From: Beta vulgaris subsp. vulgaris
Taxonomy: Eukaryota; Streptophyta; Magnoliopsida; Caryophyllales; Amaranthaceae
Assembly: GCF_026745355.1 (NCBI RefSeq)
Contig: NC_079203.1
Location: 7,726,092 to 7,790,091, forward strand
DNA: 64,000 nt
Direction: 5' to 3'
Made by a program: the position numbers and the translations under genes
The notes under the pieces: model-generated
What the model was told of the DNA's origin: nothing
The model's database searches: none
The model's input: the letters and a program-made list of their open reading frames with translations, nothing else
Shown here: positions 34,817-45,797 of the stretch, piece by piece
Layout: each line of letters starts with the position of its first letter
Position numbering within the stretch: position 1 is the first letter of the stretch

Positions 34817-35029
34817 AAATAGAATGGGAAAAAATAATCTAAAGTTACACTAGTGGAAAAAAATGCTTGTGCTACTTATCAAGTGCTTGGGTTGAGCTTG
34901 AAAACGGAGCACATGATCTTCGTTTCTTTTTTAAAAATAAAAAAGGACCTCAAGTGCTCCGATTGGGCCGAAAAACGGAGCACTGGAGTATTCTTTTGGG
35001 CCCAAAACTCCCTCCTAAGTGTTGCACCC

Positions 35030-35345
35030 GCATTTACTCTCTTCCCAGAACTTGAACCCCTCTCTCTATCTCTCTCAGTCTCTCTCCTTCCATCTTCCCT
35101 CTTCCATTCATGGGAGTCCCTTCTCCGGTTTCCCGGGTTGTGACGGAAACAACCAGCGAACGAAAACCCATCCCAATTCCCTCGTCACTCTCGTATCTCT
35201 CATTCACACATCGCCCTCTTCCCAAGTCCCAACTCAAAACCCTAATGCGAGAGCAGACGACGTCACGGCGGACGATCACCACGACTCCTTGATGATGGAG
35301 TGACAGACACAACCAGCATCCTCTTCTCCTTCTCTCACGGTGGCA
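35030..35345 (+). other. Leader-like CT-rich sequence inside CACTA-3
   Basis: A CTCTCT-rich stretch at 35040-35105 and an AAAACCCTAATGCG phrase near 35236 resemble a plant gene 5' leader. It lies 0.75 kb upstream of the captured callose synthase exons, so it may be their native leader or another captured piece. The overlapping open frames look spurious. Confidence 0.4.
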
Positions 35346-36103
35346 GGTAAATTTCTTTTTAATCTATTTTTCTCGATTTCTAGGGTTTTTGCGAGATTCT
35401 TGCTATTGTTTTTGAATCGAATTTGACTTACTTTTAGATCTAAGATTTAGGTTGTGATATTCTCTTTGTTGTCGAAATTGTACCTGGCTACCTGCGCAAT
35501 CATTTGACCTCCCCCTGCGTTTTCTGCAGAAGATGCTAGAGGTAACTACGTATCTATGAAGTTTCTCCTCACATGTCAAACCCCAGCTCTGCTCTTTTAT
35601 CGATTTCTTGTTATTTTTAGTGTTTGATCAGTTCGGATACGAATTTTAAGCAAAGTACATTCAGTGAAATGTGAATTTGAGTGAATTATTGTTAGTAATG
35701 TAAATTACCTGGATGTATTCTTCTGTATTCTGGTGCCTGTCAAAATTTTCTATTATTATCTACTTTGAAGAAATTACAATGTGATCGTCTTTCTGTATTA
35801 TTGCAGAAAAGCTTTGACGATTTCTCTATTAGTGTCGTTATATCGTATCGAAACCACAATGAAGTTATAAAGTCATTAGGTTTTATGTATTTCTTGTGCT
35901 GTCAGTTTTTCTACTTCATTTACATGATAAATTGTCCTGCGTGCCATTCCAGCAATTTGATTTCCTTTTGAGTGTTTAATTTAGTTGATCTAGGTTTGTA
36001 AACAGAAGATCAGCTATAAGGTAATGCATGTATTTGTTTAAACTTGATATGTCCTGTCTATAGACGATGTAACTCAATTTTTGGAATTTTATTTCTTGTT
36101 CAG

Positions 36104-36570
36104 ATGGCATATGAGTTGCATAGCATGTTAACTGATGTTGTTAGCTTGATGACATGGGAGAAGGTATGCCAATATATGGAGGAGGGAACGACAACGACTC
36201 ATTTCTTACCAAAGTTGTCAGCCCATTTTACCGGGTTATATCTGAGGTGCTTGGACTTAAATTCTTTGAGTTTCTTTAACTCTCAATTCTTTATCTTAAT
36301 CTATTAACATTTATATATTCCAGGAAGCTGAGAAAAGCAAAAATGGAACTGCTGATCATTCTAAATGGAGAAACTATGATGATTTGAACGAGTACTTCTG
36401 GTGAGACAGAAGTTCACTTACTCCTAATTACTAATGCATTCTTAACTACCATTGGGCTTGAACAATTTTTGTGATTATATGCATGCAGGTTGCCTGACTG
36501 TTTTTCAATAGGTTGGCCAATGCGTGTTGATGACCATGATTTCTTCTTTGTGAAAAAAAAAATATCAAGG
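36104..36570 (+). pseudogene. Captured callose synthase (glucan synthase-like) exons
   Basis: Three exons with GT-AG borders: 36104-36246 (MAYELHSML ... LTKVVSPFYRVISE, with a frameshift near 36170), 36324-36400 (EAEKSKNGTADHSKWRNYDD then LNEYFW) and 36489 to about 36570 (CFSIGWPMRVDDHDFF). This run is characteristic of the conserved cytosolic N-terminal segment of plant callose synthases, plasma-membrane enzymes making beta-1,3-glucan. After DHDFF the sequence no longer matches what I expect of the family. Only a few percent of the protein is present, so this is a transposon-captured fragment. Confidence 0.87.
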
Positions 36571-36651
36571 TGATCAACCAGAGAAGAACATCTTTGTTCG
36601 TCTAAAGAAATTAAGAGGAAAGAGGGTGGTGAAGGATGAGGAACATGGGGT
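36571..36651 (+). pseudogene. Exon-like basic piece after the callose synthase fragment
   Basis: Open phrase GDQPEKNIFVRLKKLRGKRV then VKDEEHG, ending before GTAAGTC. It is joined without an intron to the callose synthase exon but not recognised as that protein, so it may come from a second donor gene. Confidence 0.35.
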
Positions 36652-38258
36652 AAGTCATATCCTATACACTTGTTAGTTCACTCCATTCCTTCTATATATA
36701 GTACACCGACTGATAATGGAGTCAATGCCTGAGTAACTTTGATAGATGAGAAAATGCACCTCTATATTCATACAAGGATTCTTAGAATTTTCTGTTTAGA
36801 ATATTCATAGAAGGATTCTTATAAATTGTTCTCTCTTTTTATATCTTATACTCCCACTGATTCTGTTATTAGGCACAATAACAACTTAGGTGCACCAATT
36901 GGGATGCTACTGATCTTTGTGGCTTGAATTTCTTTGTTTGTCATGTGTCTTCTCCTTCTGCTTCATTAGATTGATCGTTTGACTAGATTTTTTAAGTGTA
37001 GTCCCCTCCCTAAATAAAGCATGTATTGGAACTCTTAGTGGTGAAGTTGTATAAAGAGTGAAGTTACTTGTCGAACTTGAATTTCATATGTAGGTGGATG
37101 TATCACTATTTGTTTCCTGTTATGTTTTGCTGGAAATTCTCCTCGCTCCAAAAACTCGAGAACTGATGTGGCTATATTCCCCTTATTTTTACCCACCCTA
37201 CCCATGATAAGATAGAGGAACTCATATGTACAGGTTCTAGCTCACTTGACTAATTTTCTTCATAATGGTTGGTGTTTTTATTGCAATATCCTGGTTCCCT
37301 GCATCTTTTCTTGATTTAATCTCTCTCCTCTCTTGGGTATTCAGCATCAACTAGTTGTTTTTATTTTTTATAGTTCCTCTGTTTTGTTATAGTTACAACA
37401 TAAGGGGGAGGCACATCAATTAAGGTGTAAGGAGAGATAGATATCCAAAATAGCTAATATTGCAACTAAATTGGAATACCCAAAAGTAGGAAATATTGCA
37501 ATGAAAAGAGAGAGGAGGAAGTATATTTTTTGGGAGAGGGGGGAGGGGGTTGGGAGGCGTGTTAGTTTAGGATAAACTAAACTGCAGAAACTAGAATTTT
37601 CTCTATAGTCAGGGAAGCTGATACCAATACAAGAACCTGGTCACCCATATATAATAATTGGATCTAGTCCATCTGTATCTATGTAGAATGGTGACATCTT
37701 TAAAAGTTTGTTAACAGGTTCAATACTTTATGTGAAACCTAGTCAATATACATTAAGTATCGGATTATTGGATCTAATCCCTGTGTATTAGTGCAGAATG
37801 GTGGACACTTGAAAAGTTTTACATTTAAGTTTACTTCGGGCTACTAAAATTTTGATGGCTTATAAGAAATGTGCTATGCTCAGTTATGATATATAACTGT
37901 CTGAAAGGCTGAGACTAAAATGCCTGTTTTATTGTAGCCTTTGTTAATTAACTACAATTGCAAATGTGAAATTTCTATCTTCATCGTACTGTGGATTTCT
38001 GAATTTTCTTATAACATATCTTTGCATGTTGCAAAATGATGGAATCTAAAAACATGTGATACTTTCAGAATGACCTGTCCTGGAAGTGAATAATTAAGTG
38101 GAGCTCAAGTATATTAATGCAAATACTTAACTCTCTCTCATGTGATGTTTTTTTGGCTGCCACGACTATCAGTTTAGCTATGGTTACTGCATAATTGTAT
38201 TTATTACATCAGGACTATATTTTTGGTGAACTTTTTATTTACTATTTTATTTTGCAGG
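36652..38258. other. Intron-like interior of CACTA-3
   Basis: About 1.6 kb AT-rich DNA. A phrase starting GGATCTA, with TGTGTA and GCAGAATGGT, is loosely duplicated (about 37660-37700 and 37765-37805). It contains a possible MITE (37373-37521) and a G-rich run. No exon was recognised. Confidence 0.45.
37373..37521. mobile_element. Possible Stowaway-like MITE
   Basis: Left end GTTCCTCTGTTTTGTTATAG and right end TTGCAATGAAAAGAGAGAGG..GAAG are imperfect complements, flanked by TA (37371-37372 and 37522-37523). Length is 149 bp. The repeats are weaker than in the other MITEs. Confidence 0.5.
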
Positions 38259-38370
38259 ATGGAATATGAACAAAATCAGGATTTGGAATCACAAATTGTG
38301 CAGATTCAGTCATCTCATAGTGCATTACAAGATGACCTCAAAAAACTGCAGGAGAAGGAGGTTGAAGTTA
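38259..38370 (+). pseudogene. Captured coiled-coil exon of unknown gene in CACTA-3
   Basis: After a TTTTGCAG acceptor the frame MEYEQNQDLESQIVQIQSSH, SALQDDLKKLQEKE has heptad-like hydrophobic spacing. Too short and generic to assign. Confidence 0.4.
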
Positions 38371-38919
38371 GTGTAATTGTAGAGTGTTGTAATTATTTTT
38401 TGTTGATGAAGTTAGTGTTACTGCTATGAGTTATGCTTCTTATATTAGTCATTTGACTGCATAAAATGGTAACTCAAACATGGCAATGTACAAATAGCCA
38501 CTCAAAAATATAAAAGGGTAACTGATGCATGGGTGTACATAAGCTTATTGTGGGCATGGTATTATTCCAACTTGTGTTGTTGTTGTATGCTTGCTGCGGT
38601 ACAACAACAACAACATTTTTTTTTATTTAAAAAAATATGTCAAGTGCTCCGGTTGTTAGGAAAAAACCGGAGCACTTGAATCACAAGTGCTCCGGTTTTC
38701 TCTTATCAACCGGAGCACTTGTGGAATTTTGAACCTATAAAATTCTCAAGTGCTCCGGTTTTTAAGACAACCGGAGCACTTGTAAATCTAAGTGCTACGG
38801 TTTTCAACCGGAGCACTTGATAAATACTCAAGTGCTCGTATGGGGTCTGCTACGGGTCAAATACGAAGCACTTGTATGGTTTTTAACCGGAGCACTTGAT
38901 GTTTTTTCTACTAGTGTTA

Positions 38920-40590
38920 ATTTATTTTTGACAGCAAAAGTGCACAGGGACGACATACTTTATCAACAACTTTTTGTTGATGTTTATAAACAGCTCAAAT
39001 AATAAAACTCTTTGCTCTTCTAGCTTCCGGCAAGGTTTAGGGTAAAAACTGCTACCAAGTAGAAAACATCTTTTGTCATATATAAATGGAATCTGAAGCT
39101 CTATTAAAAGTCAAATATAGAAGCACCATAAGCAACTAGTAGAAATTTCTTTTTAGCCATAAAGTGGTTCTCCTCCCCTATATGTGGATGGAGCAACACC
39201 AGTAACATGATTAATCTTGTAACATACAAGATCCATAATAGAAACTCAAATAACTAAGTTCCGAAAATTGAAGGTATATCATCTGCGAGAAGTAAGAATA
39301 TAATGCATTACAGTTTAGGTAAGTGCATTATTACCTAGAAACTCCAATGCAGATGCAGGTAAGTTCATAATCACGTGATCAACATGCTACCATGGCTTCA
39401 CAACAGAAGGCTCAAAACCCTTGTATCCGAATATTTCTTCTCTCCACAAGAAACTGCAACACCTCAGCAGTCAAATTACTCAAAATAAAAAGAGTAAAAT
39501 AGGGGGTCAGAGTGAAGAAGCAAACGGTGATACCCATTTTGGGGGATTTCACCTTCCACAACCTACCCAGAGCCACCAATCCCTAGAGGTCAAACCACCT
39601 AACTAACAGCAGAATCCAGTGACCATGCATGTCACTCAAAGGACTATAGAACTTCAAGATGAAGTATTATGTGATAAATAAGTCAGCAAGCTCAAAACTG
39701 TGCAAAAATTACTAATAGTTGAGCAAAAATATATCAGGATCAGCAAAATATAATTAACCTAAACAGCATATCAGTCAATTGAGAGCTGCTTGTGAAAGAA
39801 GCATGTCAGAGGATCAATGAACAATCAAAAGACAACACCTTTTACTTTCTTCTGATTTATTTTTGGTTTCACCTTTTTACCTTCGAGTAGATGTAGTATC
39901 ACCTGCTTGATCTTTAAGACCATCATTTGCACCCCCTAGAAGAGCAACATCCAGTAAGATACATAGAACATTAAAATCAACATTATTCTTCAACTTAACT
40001 TAAAAGAATCAATAAGAGAATAGAATTAAAAAGAATGTCAGAGAAACAATACAACATTTTTCATACACACTCAAAGTCCTCGAAAAGAAATGTGCAAAAC
40101 AAAAAATGTTCTCTCTTTCCTCCCTTTCTTTCATTCCTTCTTTCTTTCTTTCTTTCTTTCTTACTTTCTTTCTTCAGGACATCAGTCTCATATGCTATTT
40201 TGAAACATACATTAACCTAGTTACTTTTGTGCTATTCTACTCCGAGTGGGGTAACCATGTTGGACACAGGTATGTGTATAAGTATGTGACTTGTCTATTT
40301 AATGGAAATTTACCAAGAAGATTGTCCAATATGAAGTTTCAAAGTATCCATATAGATGTCATTAGTACCTCCAACACCTTTCTCACCTGAGACATACAAA
40401 CAGCAAACAGATATCTTCATTCAGTGTAATATATATGGAGTGCAAAAACCCACAAAGAAGGTTGAGTCATGGTTCTTGATTCTATTTTTATACTCTTAAA
40501 ATTGAACAGGGGAAATTTCATTGCTTGGAGAACGAGTTGCAATCACGCCAGCACGCAGAAAATCAAGAAAAGGAAAGACTCAAGGGTTTC
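38920..40590. other. CACTA-2 interior without identified gene
   Basis: AT-rich, intron-like. It contains a CTTT microsatellite at 40133-40163. Short open frames are present but have no supporting homology or splice context. Confidence 0.45.
40133..40163. repeat. CTTT microsatellite
   Basis: About seven uninterrupted or nearly uninterrupted CTTT units in a longer pyrimidine-rich stretch (40110-40175). Confidence 0.85.
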
Positions 40591-40599
40591 ATTGAGAAA

Positions 40600-41330
40600 A
40601 AGAAGAGGAGTTACCTGTACAGATTTAGTAACCAAATCAGGCAAAAGCTGCAGGCAAGCATATCAACAAAACGACTTACTAATTAAGGATATATGTTATA
40701 TGTATGTGCAAAATGAGAATGCCTATATCACTAGAAAGGATTAATGAAATTGAAAAAGAATGAGTCAAATACCACTACCTCTATTACGATTCTTTGGACA
40801 GGATCCCCACCAGTTGATACATCTAAAAACACATGAGGGTTCTATATCTTATCCATATTTCTTCAATGTGTAGAACCTAAAAAGGTAGTCCATTTCAAAA
40901 TTAGGATCAACTACAACTAAGTCAGATACTAAGGATATATGTATATGCAAAATCAGAATGCTTATATCACTAGAAAGGATCAATGAAGATAAAAGAATGA
41001 GTTATAACTTATACAACACTTTGCAGAGAAGTTGTTACCAAAAGAGTGTGTGCGTCAATCTTCTGTTGCTGCTGTAATCTGCAAGCTTTATCAAGCATCT
41101 CTGCCAACAGACCTAGTCGCTCAAAATGTTTGCATATGTAGTCCCAGAAGTTATGCAAAAACTGAACCCTAAGAATCATTCAACAAAAATTAATACTACT
41201 AACTTCGTAAAGAAAAAAAGAAACTAAATTTCGCAAACAAACATAAAATCAATCACTGAACTAATGAACAACAATGAAAACAAACCTGGCCAATTCGCGC
41301 ACGAGCGACCAAATCACCATTCATAGCCAT
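40600..41330 (-). pseudogene. Captured 5' part of an unidentified gene in CACTA-2
   Basis: On the minus strand an ATG at 41330 opens a 45-nt exon (MAMNGDLVARARIGQ) ending before GTTTGT. An open stretch 41167-41036 (VQFLHNFWDYICKHFERLGL, LAEMLDKACRLQQQQ, KIDAHTLLV) follows, then VSTGGDPVQRIVIEV at about 40820-40770 and LLPDLVTKSVQ at about 40645-40610. It is probably the first exons of the gene whose later exons are at 34816-33290, split by CACTA-3. Simple splicing from exon 1 to 2 does not keep frame. Family unknown. Confidence 0.45.
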
Positions 41331-41940
41331 ACCAAAGGTCATCCATTAAAAAAACGAAAATATATTCCAACGGCTGTAAAAAACGAAAATTCGAAAGTGA
41401 ATTAGGGTTTTGCGCTTCATCTTCTTCATCCGCCTCTCATCCATTAATTAAGGATTTTTAAGCTTCAAATGAATAACAGGTTCAACTAATTCAGAGTCTC
41501 TTCTTCTCCTTTTCGCTTTCTTTATCGGCCTTTTTACTGGTCTTGAATTCATTTCGAATCTAAGGTTTCATGCTTCGTGCTCTTGATTTTCTTCTCGGAT
41601 CTAGGGTTTCATGCTTCAATTTCTTCGACTGGCCAGTGCTCTCTCTTCGATTGGTCCATTAGATTAAACCCTAGATTTGATTCGACTAATTCAAAAAAAG
41701 CCATTGAAATAGCGAGGTCGACGCCTGTCATGCAATCCATTGAACTGCACCGGACTTGAATGAGAGGAGGACTTGGGAAGGAGGGATGTCAGAGGGAGGG
41801 ACGATGGAGGTTTCAATTAAGAGAGGGTCCAATTCAGAGAGTCGGGGGACTTGGAGGGAGGGAAAACAATGGAGAGAGAGAATAAGGATAGACGAAAATT
41901 ATTTTAGCACGTTTAATGTGAGGTTTCATAAATTGAGAGA
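41331..41940. other. Leader and flank of the captured gene, CACTA-2 right arm
   Basis: AAAACCCTAATTC on the minus strand near 41405 and repeated TCTAGGGTTTCATGCTTC phrases (about 41560-41610) suggest a captured plant 5' leader. No coding region is supported. Confidence 0.4.
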
Positions 41941-42118
41941 GGGTCCAAATGCTCGAGTTGACTGATCAACCGAAGCATTTGATATCAAATGCTCGGGTTG
42001 ACTGATTAACCCGAGCATTTGTGCAAATTTTAATGTAAAAAATTTACAAATGCTCGGGTTGATTAGTCAATCGGAGCATTTGATAAGCAGCAAAAGCATT
42101 TTTTTTCCACTAGTGGTT

Positions 42119-42682
42119 GCTAAACCTGGAGAACCAAGCTCGAGGAGCTTGTTTCAAACCATAAATGGACTTACGAAGACGACAAATATGAGTAGGTTTA
42201 GATGGATGAATAAAACCCGGAGGTTGGCGCATATAAACCTCTTCATTGAGAAACCCATGAAGAAAAGCATTTTTGACATCTAACTGACGAATAGACCATT
42301 CAAGAGAAACAGCAATAGTAAGAACCAAGCGAACAGTAGTAGGTTTAACAACAGGACTAAAGGTTTCAAAGTAATCAATACCTGCCTGCTGATGATTGCC
42401 AAAAACAGCAAGTCTGGCCTTGAACCGCTCCACAGAACCGTCATAATGATATTTAATCTTGTAGACCCACTTACAACCAAGCAAATTCTTATCATAGTTG
42501 CGAGGTACCAACTCCCATGTGTCATTTTTAATCAAAGCATTATATTCATCTAACATAGCTTGACGCCAACGTGAGTCTTTAGAGGCCTGTTTAAAATTAG
42601 TAGGTTCAGAATCAGTTATATCAGTTTTTAAGTTCATGAATATTTTAGGCTTTGACACACCAACTTTGAGACGCGTAACCAT
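42119..42682 (-). pseudogene. Copia pol fragment: N-terminal RT
   Basis: Open for about 190 codons. Motifs include [67 protein letters not shown] and [15 protein letters not shown], the canonical copia RT start. The frame runs directly into the CACTA-2 terminus at 42115 and would resume at 32649. Upstream (42683-42760) only a short remnant remains before the Athila LTR. Confidence 0.92.
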
Positions 42683-42760
42683 CGGATGATGGTTAGCTAC
42701 GGACGATGAGGGAGGAGGGGTGACAGGGAGGACACAAGACTCGGCGACACGGGAGGTGAG

Positions 42761-44227
42761 TGATAGGCTAAAGTCGTATCACCTAATCAAAAATACCTAA
42801 GGTCCACTAACTAGTAGTCAGGGAAGTCAGGATCGAATCCACAGGGAGAAGTTATACTATCGTATCTGAACTCTAATATTATACTAACGAAATCAGATGA
42901 ATGGTTGTGTTGCTAGACTAAGCAGATAGCAGAACTAAATATGAAGATGTAAATATATTAATAAAGTACTAGAATCATGGATCACTATGCATACAATTCG
43001 GGAAATTAGGGATAAATAATAACCACCTAGTAAGTCAACTGTCTAGGGCACATACAATTTCTCTCGAACATTACCTCCTTCAAAGATCACCCAGCCGCTC
43101 TCGCATAGTCAAGGGTCACTTTGCCTAATAATTGAAAGCCTATACGGTATCTCTCCTCTCGAAGTAGATTCAGTATTGCAACAGTAGAAATATAAATCAG
43201 ACCTAACTTATAATCCTAGCATGAAGAATCAATCAAAGGAAACAGTTGAAATACAAGATAATCAAACTAATCTATCAATCCCTCATTGCATACATAGATC
43301 TCCACAATTCTAGATATAGAACTACTCACTCATAATCATGAAATCAATAACAAGAATCATATAAAAACTCATACTTTGAAACATGACAATTAACTAAGAA
43401 AACAATATAATTAACAATGGAAGAAATAACAAAGAAGTAAAGAAGAAAGATTACCGAATTATCTTGAACTATGAATAAGCAAAAGGTTTGATCTTGAATT
43501 GAAATCACAAAGTACTAAATTAAAGTTCTTGAAACACTCTCTAGAGAAAACTAATAATAAAAACTAGATCCGAGCTAATAATTCTGATTTTTATTATTTA
43601 CCAAGCCCTAAAACAATAGAAGAAAATCTCGAAAAAAGGGCCCGTAATCATTAAAAATCCCGCGTCTCGTCAGCCGCCCGATCGGGCCAAAGTCGCCCGA
43701 TGAGATCGGGCTCCAAAGAGTAGAAAATGCAAAAACCATCAGTCGCCCGATGAGATCGGGCTGACCCGCCCGATGCCGTCGGGCGGTCTGATGACATGAT
43801 AGGCAGAAGTATCTGGAAGGGCGCCCGACGTCGGGCCAGATCGCCCGATCGGGAGGAACACCGAAAAACGACAGGGCGTTGAACGCCCGATCGGGCCCGC
43901 AACAGGAACTATGAACGCGTTTCTTCGCCCGATCGGGCTGGGCCGCCCGATGCTATCGGGCCGGTCAGTATTTTCCCGTTTCTTGTTCTTCTTTGCTCAA
44001 AGTCCCGGAAATCATCATCGGGATCTAGAAACTCGGCATCTAACTCCTCTAATCCACTGTGCAATCATGTAAAGTAGGTGATAGTTTCCAAAACCTACAA
44101 TTCAATACAAAATAGCAAACCACAACTAGATGGAGAGAGTTAGTACCAAATGGCTCCTAAGAGCACCATAATCACAACTTTTAGCACATAATTAGGGGAG
44201 AAAACTTTATATAAAACCATAACATCA
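42761..44227 (-). repeat. Athila LTR 1 (3' LTR of unit 1)
   Basis: 1467 bp, bounded by TGATAGG... and ...ACATCA (TG..CA). It contains an array of GCCCGATCGGGC-like palindromes at 43674-43965. It differs from LTR 2 by scattered small indels and a 29-bp segment between palindromes that LTR 2 lacks. Confidence 0.93.
43674..43965. repeat. GC-rich palindrome array in LTR 1
   Basis: At least eight GCCCGAT...ATCGGGC units: some are perfect 12-mers (GCCCGATCGGGC), others are arms separated by short spacers (GCCCGATGAGATCGGGC, GCCCGATGCCGTCGGGC, GCCCGACGTCGGGC). The surrounding LTR is AT-rich. Confidence 0.93.
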
Positions 44228-44236
44228 AACTCCCCC
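44228..44236 (-). other. Athila polypurine tract, unit 1
   Basis: On the element strand GGGGGAGTT directly precedes the LTR start TGATGTTATGG. Confidence 0.8.
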
Positions 44237-45797
44237 AAGCTAAACCTTTGCTTCTCCCTAAGCAAAGCACAACATGAATATGAATAGAATTTGCTTCACC
44301 CCTCAAAATATGAAACTCAAACATTTTGACCTCAAAAACCTTCAAGCAAGCAAAGTTCAATTTCAGTAGATCAGATCACTTTTGACTACCAATCACTTAA
44401 GAAGATTGTCCGAAATAGCAGCCATACATAACTTGCACATCTTGAAAAGGGGCTCACCAGGATGTCACTCCTCTCAATTTTTGTGGCGAGCATAAAGTGT
44501 GCCCGAACGCTCACCAACCCAACCATAATATCCCTTCCCTCTCACACTCTCATGTGTTTAGAAAAGGTAAAATATCGTTCATCCTACTCAAGTCGACTCG
44601 AATAACAAACTTAAACTTCGACTTTGGCACATTGACTCTGTATCATTCCAATAAGCATTCAAACAAGTGCTCAAAAGGTCTTTCTGAGGGTTGTAATGGG
44701 GCTCGGGTAAAGGTATGAGAATTATTTGGGGAATGTGGTGGAAAAGCCCAGAAAAGGGGAGCAATCAACACTAGTAGAACTAAGTGTGGTAAAACAACTT
44801 CCATGGTCTCAATCACATACCCAAAATAATGACCAACTTTAGATTTTTCGAACCAACCAACAATTGTCTCTTTGATAGTTTTCAGCAAAATGTATTGTTC
44901 TGATTTTTTTTTCCTTCTTTTTTTTCTTTCATGACTCGTGACTTCTTGATTCTTTTCATGTGTTATTTTCTATTTTTTTTTTCTTTGTTTTCTTTTCTCT
45001 TATTCACTTCACCTCATGTCATCATAAACATTTTTATTTCCAATCAACCCGAAAATCAACCACACAACATAGTTCTAACCTAACAAATGCTCCCCCAAGC
45101 TAGGCTTGGGACAATAAACATTGAAAAGGCTCAAGGCATGTAATGTGGCTTGATATAGATCCAAAAACTCATTAGGCTCAGCGGAGCTAGGAGGGAAATT
45201 ATGCTTTTGTAGAAAATTCTGAGGCCAAAAATCAAATAATTAAACGCCTCTATCACAGCACAATGTTCAAAGTCATCAGAAATCAACGAGTACAATGCCA
45301 AAGTCAAGATAAGAATGGTATGAGGAACTAACACACAAGGATAATTCGGACATAAGTATGATCCGAAGGCTCGAATGAATCCTTACAATGTAACCAGTCC
45401 AAGCATGCAGTTAAAGTAGGAGTTTTATCATCAAAATCTACTCAAGACCAAGGCAATCAAAGATCACATCACAACATCCCAATCACGAATGCCCGACTAT
45501 CCAGTATAATGAGTTGAATCATTTTTCAAGGCAAAGTTTGGGGCACAGGGAAGCAATTAGACTATTCATGTTCAACTCGTATTTTTGGTATTTTTTCAGC
45601 AATATTTCATTTTTTTTTTGTTTTGTTTTTATGAAAAGGAAAAGTTAACTAATTAACTAGCTTAACTAACCTAAGAACACAACACTAACCTACCTAAAAA
45701 GCAATAATAGTGAGAGTGATGATACTTACAGAAATCCTCCCCCAAGCTGAACGAGGCAATGACCTCATTGCAACAAGAGGAAGGAGAGACATGGATA
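44237..45797 (-). other. Athila 3' non-coding region, unit 1
   Basis: About 1.56 kb between the ORF2 stop and the PPT. T-rich tracts occur at 44905-45000 and 45608-45640. The phrase CTCCCCCAAGCT recurs at 44230, 45091 and 45738, that is, PPT-like GGGGGAG motifs on the element strand. The short open frames are conserved between units only because the units are near identical; I see no protein signature. Confidence 0.6.

Larger units (their letters stand above)
34848..38916. mobile_element. CACTA-3: nested CACTA with callose synthase fragment
   Basis: Starts CACTAGTGGAAAAAAATGC at 34848 and ends GTTTTTTCTACTAGTG at 38916, with target duplication TTA on both sides (34845-34847 and 38917-38919). 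Subterminal repeats are the AAGTGCTCCGGTT type, dense at 38640-38900 and weaker on the left (34875-34990). It is inserted in CACTA-2, with the same terminal family but a one-base different subterminal word. It is non-autonomous, with captured host exons inside. Confidence 0.93.
32650..42115. mobile_element. CACTA-2: non-autonomous CACTA inserted in copia RT
   Basis: Starts CACTAGTGGAAAAAAGC and ends TTTTTTTTCCACTAGTG, with target duplication GTT at 32647-32649 and 42116-42118. Subterminal repeats are AAATGCTCCGGTTG on the left (32675-32865) and AAATGCTCGGGTTG on the right (41945-42085). The interior contains exon-like pieces of an unidentified gene on the minus strand and a nested CACTA-3 (34848-38916). 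Without CACTA-3 it is about 5.4 kb. No transposase was recognised. Confidence 0.93.
31462..42760 (-). mobile_element. Degenerate copia element, 5' part displaced by Athila, RT split by CACTA-2
   Basis: The 3' LTR (31462-31593) and polypurine tract are followed on the minus strand by RNase H and RT to 32649. After the CACTA-2 insertion the rest of RT continues at 42119-42682 in the same order and strand. At 42761 the Athila LTR begins, so the 5' LTR, gag, protease and integrase lie beyond the window or are lost. The base five-mer before the LTR is TTGTA (31457-31461), the candidate target duplication. The host site is the 5' part of the Mutator-element protease gene. Confidence 0.85.

Noticed and set aside
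35019..35312. Four overlapping open frames of 60-96 codons
   Set aside because: CT-rich leader-like DNA inside CACTA-3; no frame has homology or codon bias.
36104..36400. A functional callose synthase gene
   Set aside because: Only three short exons, one frameshifted, bounded by CACTA termini and target duplications; the transmembrane and catalytic parts are absent.
44643..44888. 81-codon hydrophobic open frame (and copy at 55663-55908)
   Set aside because: Present in both Athila units only because they are near identical; it lies in the 3' non-coding region with no signature or start context.
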